From an uncultured Bacteroidales bacterium (lineage in GTDB: Bacteria; Bacteroidota; Bacteroidia; Bacteroidales; UBA932), in the NCBI GenBank assembly GCA_949295645.1, contig CASFLY010000115.1:1-36929 (forward strand): DNA of 36,929 nucleotides, written 5' to 3'. The notes under the pieces were generated by a model. That model was not told the DNA's origin and made no database searches. It saw nothing but the letters and a program-made list of their open reading frames with translations. Position 1 is the first letter of the stretch. Each line of letters begins with the position of its first letter. The translations under genes were made by a program, and so were the position numbers. This document shows positions 31,774 to 36,929 of this stretch, in pieces.

Positions 31774-33450
31774 CTACTCCACCAGTTTTTTGTACTTGAA
31801 ACGGTGCGGTGTATCGGTGCCGAGACGCTGCCGGCGGTTTTCCTCGTACTCGGAATAGGAACCCTCGAAGAAATACACCTGAGAGTCGCCCTCGAAAGCG
31901 AGGATATGGGTCGCGATGCGGTCGAGGAACCACCTGTCGTGGGAAACGACCACCGCACAGCCGGCGAAATTCTCGAGGCCTTCCTCAAGGGCCCGGATGG
32001 TATTTACATCCACATCGTTCGTCGGTTCGTCGAGAAGGAGGACATTGCCCTCGTCCTTCAGGGTAAGGGCCAGATGGAGCCTGTTCCTCTCGCCTCCGGA
32101 CAGTACGCCGCAAAGCTTCTCCTGGTCGGCCCCTGAAAAATTGAAACGGGAAACATACGCGCGGGCATTCACCTCGCGCCTGCCGAGTTTCACAAAATCT
32201 GAATCCCCTGCAATGGTCTCATATACGGTCTTTTCAGGGTCGATACTTTTGTGCTGCTGGTCCACGTAGGCGATTTTCACGGTTTCACCTGTCTCGATAC
32301 TGCCGCTGTCCGGCTGTTCGTACCCCATAATCAGTCGGAAAAGCGTCGTCTTGCCGGCTCCGTTCGGGCCTATGACGCCCACGATGCCTGCAGGAGGGAG
32401 CACGAAATTCAGATGCTCGAAAAGCACCTTGTCCCCGTACGACTTCGACACGTCGTTGAAATTTATGACCTTGTTCCCGAGCCTCGGGCCGTTCGGGATG
32501 AAGATTTCCAGAGAGGCTTCCTTCTCCCTTGCATCCTGTCCTGCCAGTTTCTCGTATGCGCCGAGTCGGGCTTTCGACTTGGCCTGACGGGCTTTCGGAG
32601 CCATTCTCACCCACTCCAGCTCCCTCTCGAGAGTCTTGCGTCTCTTGCTTTCCTGCTTCTCCTCCATAGCCAGACGCTGGCTCTTCTGCTGCAGCCAGGA
32701 AGAATAGTTCCCCTTCCACGGAATCCCTTCTCCCCTGTCGAGTTCCAGAATCCAGCCGGCGACATTGTCGAGGAAATACCTGTCGTGGGTCACCGCTATG
32801 ACAGTGCCCTTGTACTGGTGAAGATGGGTTTCGAGCCACTGTATGCTCTCGGTATCCAGATGGTTGGTAGGTTCGTCGAGAAGAAGCACGTCCGGCTGGC
32901 GCAGAAGCAGTCGGCACAGGGCCACCCTTCTGCGCTCACCGCCGCTGAGATTGGCCACCAGGGCATCGGATGGAGGGCACTGCAACGCATCCATGGCCCG
33001 CTCCAACTTGGCATCGATCTCCCAGCCGTCGCAATGCTCTATTTTCTCCGTCAGCTCTCCCTGCCTTTCTATCAGCGCCGCCATTTCCTCATCGCTCATA
33101 GGTTCGGCGAACTTCATGTTCACTTCCTCGTATTCCTTCATCAGATCCATCACCTCCTGGACTCCCTCCTGCACGACCTCCAGCACGGTTTTCTCAGGAT
33201 CCATCTGCGGTTCCTGCTCCAGGTAGCCTACGGAATAGCCAGGAGCCCAGACCACCTCTCCCTGGTACGACTTCTCGACACCCGCAATAATCTTCATCAG
33301 GGTGGATTTTCCGGAACCGTTCAGACCTATGATGCCTATCTTGGCCCCGTAGAAGAATGAAAGATAAATGTCCTTGAGGATTACTTTATTGTTATGAGGC
33401 AGGATCTTGCCTACCCCGTTCATTGAAAAGATAACTTTTTCGTCAGCCAT
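31774..33450 (-). CDS. ettA: ABC-F translation factor EttA
   Basis: The true start is the ATG at 33450 (MADEKVIFSMNGVGK), giving 558 residues, the EttA length; the frame open to 33582 only adds non-family sequence overlapping the promoter. There are two ABC domains in one chain without membrane segments: Walker A GLNGSGKST and GPNGAGKTT, signatures LSGGERRRVALCRLLL and LSGGERNRLHLAL, and Walker B LLLDEPTNHLD and LLLDEPTNDVD. Between the signature motif and the second ABC domain a basic linker (WVRMAPKARQAKSKARL) is typical. EttA binds the ribosomal E site and gates the first peptide bond according to the ATP/ADP ratio. A consensus promoter lies 28-59 bases upstream. It is a housekeeping gene without link to the uronate operons. 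Confidence 0.96.
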   Translation of the reverse strand: MADEKVIFSMNGVGKILPHNNKVILKDIYLSFFYGAKIGIIGLNGSGKSTLMKIIAGVEKSYQGEVVWAPGYSVGYLEQEPQMDPEKTVLEVVQEGVQEVMDLMKEYEEVNMKFAEPMSDEEMAALIERQGELTEKIEHCDGWEIDAKLERAMDALQCPPSDALVANLSGGERRRVALCRLLLRQPDVLLLDEPTNHLDTESIQWLETHLHQYKGTVIAVTHDRYFLDNVAGWILELDRGEGIPWKGNYSSWLQQKSQRLAMEEKQESKRRKTLERELEWVRMAPKARQAKSKARLGAYEKLAGQDAREKEASLEIFIPNGPRLGNKVINFNDVSKSYGDKVLFEHLNFVLPPAGIVGVIGPNGAGKTTLFRLIMGYEQPDSGSIETGETVKIAYVDQQHKSIDPEKTVYETIAGDSDFVKLGRREVNARAYVSRFNFSGADQEKLCGVLSGGERNRLHLALTLKDEGNVLLLDEPTNDVDVNTIRALEEGLENFAGCAVVVSHDRWFLDRIATHILAFEGDSQVYFFEGSYSEYEENRRQRLGTDTPHRFKYKKLVE

Positions 33451-33477
33451 AATATTTTCCGTCTCTGATTCAGGTGG

Positions 33478-33509
33478 CAAAAATAAGAAAAATGGAACTT
33501 CGAAACAAA
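33478..33509 (-). promoter_or_regulatory. Consensus Bacteroides-type promoter of ettA
   Basis: On the minus strand TTTG (33509-33506), a 20-base spacer and TATTTTTG (33485-33478) match TTTG-N19-21-TAnnTTTG completely. The -33 box abuts the stop codon of the upstream AraC-type gene. The leader would be about 22 bases, which supports the ettA start at 33450. Confidence 0.8.
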
Positions 33510-34073
33510 CTACGACACAGCCTGCCTGTTTTTCCGGACGGAACGCTGCCTTGTCGTCCCCAGCCTTATCTTCCTGCTGCAATAGCCGGGTGTGGACTGG
33601 CAGAACATTCTGAAAGATATGCCCATAGAAGCCGTAGAATTGAACCCCGACAAGGCTGCGACCTCCGCAATCCTCAATGCCGGATCTATCTCCATAATAC
33701 GCCTTGCATACTGTACCCTGTATCTGTTTACGAACTGGCAGAAATTCATCCCGGTATTGATACGGATGGCCTTCGACACATAGACCTTGTTCGTGTAAAG
33801 TTCCCTGGCCACGTCGGATATGGTAAGCCCGCTGTTAAGATAGGGAGACTCGGACTCGAAATACTCCTTCAGCCTCCAGTAGACCCGTGTTATGGTGTCC
33901 TCTTGCGAGCGTCTTAGCCTCAGTCCCGACAGGCGTCGTCTCATTTTATCCATATCACGAATGGAATCCGCCGTCCCGGCATTGCCGACCGACACGCCGT
34001 GGAAAACAATTACACAATACACCGCAACGCTCAGGACAAGCAGGCCTGCGAAAAGGAAAAGAATAGTTTTCAT
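33510..34073 (-). CDS. Membrane-anchored AraC-type helix-turn-helix protein
   Basis: The likely start is the ATG at 34073, giving 187 residues. The protein opens directly with one hydrophobic membrane segment (MKTILFLFAGLLVLSVAVYC), a basic linker rich in arginine (KMRRRLSGLRLRR), then an AraC-family DNA-binding domain at about 80-175: SGLTISDVARELYTNKVYVS, the second-helix block RIAEVAALSGFNSTASMGIS, and TPGYCSRKIRLG. The domain is well conserved and should fold. The usual partner sensor (TPR repeats or Reg_prop) of membrane-bound AraC proteins in Bacteroidetes is absent; only about three residues precede the membrane segment. A -7 box TATTTTTG sits at 34164-34157 without a -33 box. The target genes are unknown. 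Confidence 0.8.
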   Translation of the reverse strand: MKTILFLFAGLLVLSVAVYCVIVFHGVSVGNAGTADSIRDMDKMRRRLSGLRLRRSQEDTITRVYWRLKEYFESESPYLNSGLTISDVARELYTNKVYVSKAIRINTGMNFCQFVNRYRVQYARRIMEIDPALRIAEVAALSGFNSTASMGISFRMFCQSTPGYCSRKIRLGTTRQRSVRKNRQAVS

Positions 34074-34156
34074 ATAGCATCTAGTTACATTTCGGTTCCA
34101 CGGGCCGGACAAAAATCCCGAAAGCCTGGCGCCGGGCGACTGGCTGGAGAGGACTG

Positions 34157-34164
34157 CAAAAATA
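34157..34164 (-). promoter_or_regulatory. -7 box upstream of the AraC-type gene
   Basis: TATTTTTG on the minus strand (34164-34157) matches TAnnTTTG. No TTTG lies 19-21 bases upstream. The distance to the ATG at 34073 gives a leader of roughly 78 bases. Confidence 0.35.
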
Positions 34165-34182
34165 CGCAATAAAATCTCCCAA

Positions 34183-34203
34183 GGGCCGTTTTCAGGCCGG
34201 CCC
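34183..34203 (-). terminator. Possible terminator after the leuS-yitT operon
   Basis: On the minus strand six-base arms GGGCCG and CGGCCC enclose a nine-base loop, about 50 bases past the yitT stop, followed by GAGATTTTATT. It is the only hairpin with a downstream U-rich stretch between this operon and the AraC-type gene. Confidence 0.35.
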
Positions 34204-34251
34204 AAGGCAGTTTTTTCTTTTTTTTACTAAATTTTCTCTTTTTTGACAGAA

Positions 34252-35238
34252 TCAGGATGCTTTATCGGAACTTTTTTCCGATTTTTTCTCCCGGGAAGAG
34301 TTCTTTTTCCCGCCTCCGCCTTTAAGGGTGTCGAAGCCGAGACCGTAGACCCCCATTACATTCGACACGGAAATGAAAGCTTTCGGGTCTATCGCCTTTA
34401 CGTTTTTAAGGAGAAGATTCAGATCGGTCTTTCTCGCCAGTATCATCAGTATATCGCTTTCGGACTTGGTGTACCAGCCCTCGGCAGGTATGCGCGTTAC
34501 CCCTCTGTGCAGGTTCTCAGTCACTGTATCCGCGATTTCTGCATATTTTTTAGAAAAGATGAAAACCTGGACAGACTGTTTGGTGCCGGACAGATAAAGG
34601 TCTATGGTATAACCGTTTACCGTAATGAGTATCAGACCGTAGATGGAAGTGGCAAGCTTCTCCGCAAACGGGATGACGGTCTCCGTCCCGACATAATAGG
34701 ACGGAAAGATCATGGACGAAAGGATGATGACCACATCCATAAGGAGGATCAGCCTTCCCGGGGATACATTGCGGTACTTAGCCACCATAAGGGCTATGAT
34801 GTCGGTTCCTCCGGAACTTCCGCCCTGGGATATGGACATCCCTATGCCCACCCCTGTCATCACACCGCCTATGATAGTGCTCAGCATCTTGCCGTTAGAC
34901 ACCGCAAGCTCCTGGGATATGGATTCGGGAATCAGGGCAGGCAGGACATTGAGCATCACGGAGGTAAAGACTATGGCATAGATGGTTTTCCCGCCGAATC
35001 CGGTGCCCATCACCTTGAAAGCCGCCAGCAGCAGAACCAGATTCACGAAAAAATACGTGTAGCCCATCGGCAGTCCGACCGCATAGTACACGATGGCGCT
35101 TATGCCGGACACCCCGCCGCCGATAAGGTTGTTCGGAACCAGGAAGACAGACCAGCCCGCGACGTAGCAGAGCAGGCCGAGAGAAATAAGCGCGTACTCC
35201 TTAATTGCGGTCCAGACCGTTTTTTTCATCGATGCCAT
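34252..35238 (-). CDS. YitT-family membrane protein, copy 2
   Basis: This 328-residue protein (start at 35238, or 35229 as MKKTV) has five to six hydrophobic segments in the first 200 residues, the family block ISQGGSSGGTDIIALM near 140, and a C-terminal cytosolic DUF2179-type domain (about 215-295: SGTKQSVQVFIFSKKY, GVTRIPAEGWYTKSE). It ends in a charged lysine/serine-rich tail (SSREKKSEKSSDKAS). The family is widespread in Firmicutes and Bacteroidetes; the transported or bound substrate is not established. It is a tandem paralogue of the gene at 35201-36139 and overlaps its 3' end by about 38 bases, so the two are translationally linked. Neighbouring leuS order is common in Bacteroidales. 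Confidence 0.88.
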   Translation of the reverse strand: MASMKKTVWTAIKEYALISLGLLCYVAGWSVFLVPNNLIGGGVSGISAIVYYAVGLPMGYTYFFVNLVLLLAAFKVMGTGFGGKTIYAIVFTSVMLNVLPALIPESISQELAVSNGKMLSTIIGGVMTGVGIGMSISQGGSSGGTDIIALMVAKYRNVSPGRLILLMDVVIILSSMIFPSYYVGTETVIPFAEKLATSIYGLILITVNGYTIDLYLSGTKQSVQVFIFSKKYAEIADTVTENLHRGVTRIPAEGWYTKSESDILMILARKTDLNLLLKNVKAIDPKAFISVSNVMGVYGLGFDTLKGGGGKKNSSREKKSEKSSDKAS

Positions 35239-36139
35239 CGGATTTCCTTTTATCGTTCTTCAGTTTGAGACCTGACTTTATCTCCTCGAAACCTTCACCG
35301 TAGACACTCGTGGCCGTGGAAACGGATACGAAAGCCTTGTTGTCGATGCTCTTTATGGCCGTAGTGATCTGGTGCAGCTGTGTCTTGCGTGCCACTATCA
35401 GCAGAACCTTGCTGTCTTCTTTCGAATACCAACCCTGGGCGTAAATGGCCGTCACTCCCCTGTCCATACGGCTTATGATGAAATCCGCGACTTCCTGATA
35501 CCGCGAAGAAAAGACGAGAATCTGCACCGAGGACTTCCTTCCGAGCAGCACTGCATCTATCATAAAGGAGAATGTGACCATGGTAGCATACCCGTATATC
35601 ATATCCTCGACGGTTTTCCCCGGAATCAGCAGGACGGAAGCGATGATGAAAAGGTCGGAATACAGGTAGACCTTGCCCGGAGATACGGGGTAATACTTGT
35701 TTATGATCATCGCCGCAATGTCCGTACCTCCCGAACTTCCTCCCCTGAGGAGCACGAGACCGATACCGCAGGCTTCTACTATGCCGCCGACCACAGCCAC
35801 TACCAGTCTCTCGTCAAAATGGGCCACCAGGCATTCGTAGTCCGGCAGGATCTTGAAAAGCACCGTGGAAAGCACAATCACATAGATGGTCTTGAAGCCG
35901 AAAGCCTTTCCGAGCAGCAGGAAACCGAGAATGAGAAGAAGCGCGTTCAGGACAAAGAACGAATACGACACCGGAATGCCGGTGGCAAAATAGACAATGG
36001 TACACAGCCCCGTACCCCCGCCGCTTGCTATCCCGTTGGGTATAAGGAAAGATGTCCACCCCATACAGTAGAGTACGGTGCCGACCGTAACAAGTCCGTA
36101 GTCCCAGATGACGGACAGAATGCGTTTTGCAGAAAGCAT
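35201..36139 (-). CDS. YitT-family membrane protein, copy 1
   Basis: This 312-residue protein has the same architecture as the downstream paralogue: hydrophobic helices from residue 10 to about 200 (YGLVTVGTVLYCMGWTSFLI, then PNGIASGGGTGL), the LRGGSSGGTDIAAMI block, and a DUF2179-type domain at about 210-290 (GRKSSVQILVFSSRYQEVAD, GVTAIYAQGWYSKED). The C-terminus is charged. It starts seven bases after the leuS stop, so the leuS-yitT-yitT order is one operon. The two copies clearly share blocks but differ in most positions, so the duplication is old. The function is unknown; the DUF2179 domain resembles small-ligand-binding modules. Confidence 0.88.
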   Translation of the reverse strand: MLSAKRILSVIWDYGLVTVGTVLYCMGWTSFLIPNGIASGGGTGLCTIVYFATGIPVSYSFFVLNALLLILGFLLLGKAFGFKTIYVIVLSTVLFKILPDYECLVAHFDERLVVAVVGGIVEACGIGLVLLRGGSSGGTDIAAMIINKYYPVSPGKVYLYSDLFIIASVLLIPGKTVEDMIYGYATMVTFSFMIDAVLLGRKSSVQILVFSSRYQEVADFIISRMDRGVTAIYAQGWYSKEDSKVLLIVARKTQLHQITTAIKSIDNKAFVSVSTATSVYGEGFEEIKSGLKLKNDKRKSDGIDEKNGLDRN

Positions 36140-36146
36140 ATTACCG

Positions 36147-36929
36147 TTATCGTATCACAATATTCACTATCTTGCCGGGAACCACTATTACCTTGACGAT
36201 TGCAGACCCGCCTACATATTTGGCGGTCAATGCATTGGCCCTTACTTCAGCCTCTACGTCCTCCTTGGACATGTCTGCCGGCAGCTCCACGGTGAAACGG
36301 GTCTTCCCGTTGAACGACACGGCGTATGTACAACTGTTCTCGACAGTATAGGCTTCTACGTATTCCGGGAAGGAGGCACAGGATATGCTTTCGGTATGCC
36401 CGAGGGCTTCCCAGAGTTCTTCGGCAATATGCGGGGCGAAAGGCGAAAGCAGGATGACGAGAGGCTCGAGAATCTCTCTCTTGCTGCATTTGTATTCATA
36501 CAGTTCGTTGACCGCTATCATAAAGGCACTGACGGTAGTGTTGAATGAGAATGCCTCGATGTCGGCCTTTTCCTTGGCTATCAGCCTGTGCAGTGTCTTG
36601 AGCTCGGCAGGTGTGGACTTTTCGTCAGTAACGATGAACCCGTCCCTGTCGTAATACAGCCTCCAGAACCTTTTAAGGAAACGGTTTACCCCGTCGATAC
36701 CTTTGGTATCCCACGGCTTGGACTGCTCCACAGGCCCGAGGAACATCTCGTAAAGCCTCAGGGTATCTGCCCCGTACGTATCGCAGATCATATCCGGATT
36801 CACGACATTGAACATGGACTTGCTCATCTTCTCGATGCCGTAGCCGCATACATACTCCCCGTTTTCAAGGATGAATTCGGCATCGGCATAGTCGGGCATC
36901 CATTTCCTGAAAGCGTCCAGATCCAGCCT
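36147..36929 (-). CDS. leuS: Leucyl-tRNA synthetase, C-terminal part (5' end outside window)
   Basis: The frame is open to the right edge and ends at 36147; 260 residues are present of an expected 900 or more. The class I signature KMSKS occurs in [17 protein letters not shown], followed by [20 protein letters not shown], typical of LeuRS, the anticodon-binding helical domain ([29 protein letters not shown]) and a small C-terminal domain ([15 protein letters not shown]). It charges tRNA-Leu in the cytoplasm. The beginning with HIGH, the editing domain and the promoter lie to the right of this window. The downstream yitT genes follow within seven bases. Confidence 0.96.
   Translation of the reverse strand, partial: RLDLDAFRKWMPDYADAEFILENGEYVCGYGIEKMSKSMFNVVNPDMICDTYGADTLRLYEMFLGPVEQSKPWDTKGIDGVNRFLKRFWRLYYDRDGFIVTDEKSTPAELKTLHRLIAKEKADIEAFSFNTTVSAFMIAVNELYEYKCSKREILEPLVILLSPFAPHIAEELWEALGHTESISCASFPEYVEAYTVENSCTYAVSFNGKTRFTVELPADMSKEDVEAEVRANALTAKYVGGSAIVKVIVVPGKIVNIVIR

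Noticed and set aside
34074..34205. 44-residue N-terminal extension of the AraC-type protein
   Set aside because: It covers the -7 box and the possible terminator, and the hydrophobic segment begins immediately at the internal ATG at 34073.

Overview
The window is a compact piece of a Bacteroidales (Bacteroidota) chromosome with base composition slightly above 50% GC by eye. The assignment rests on a hybrid two-component system (HTCS) with Reg_prop/Y_Y_Y sensor, TonB-dependent receptor and HmuY-like lipoprotein families, pectin enzymes with Sec or lipoprotein signals, and several matches to the Bacteroides-type promoter TTTG-N19-21-TAnnTTTG. All genes except uxaC lie on the minus strand, so the operons read from right to left.

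Region 1 (1-14745) is a pectin degradation block. Reading leftward it holds kduI, kduD and a DUF4861 protein; then a GH28 polygalacturonase and a CE12-CE8 acetylesterase/methylesterase fusion; then a 1430-residue HTCS regulator, a GH105-PL1 fusion and a second PL1 pectate lyase that runs off the left edge. The enzymes remove acetyl and methyl groups, cut the backbone, and convert unsaturated uronate through DKI and DKII to 2-keto-3-deoxygluconate (KDG). No SusC/SusD pair is visible, so the importer must lie elsewhere.

Region 2 (14928-26991) is an apparent seven-gene operon placed between the two halves of the uronate pathway. It encodes a TonB-dependent receptor, a DUF4876-type lipoprotein, a DUF6850-type outer-membrane barrel, two paralogous gingipain-like (C25) putative proteases with C-terminal HEAT-like repeats, a papain-like (C1) putative protease and a short HmuY-like lipoprotein. 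The receptor gene is out of frame at a tract of ten Gs; nine would restore it. Proteolysis next to a HmuY-like lipoprotein and a TonB receptor resembles the logic of Porphyromonas gingivalis haem acquisition. This cluster is the best candidate for an undescribed system.

Region 3 (27170-31737) holds uxaA and uxaB, divergent from uxaC: galacturonate is isomerised, reduced and dehydrated to KDG, where it meets the KduI/KduD branch. The uxaB/uxaC, GH28 and kduI upstream regions share a palindromic core, CCGT(N1-2)ACGG, which suggests one common regulator.

Region 4 (31774-36929) is housekeeping: ettA with a consensus promoter, a small membrane-anchored AraC-type regulator, two tandem YitT-family membrane proteins and the 3' part of leuS. 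No intergenic stretch exceeds 300 bases; the longest (1385-1636) carries a foldback element with 13-base perfect terminal inverted repeats. I saw no tRNA, rRNA or CRISPR array.
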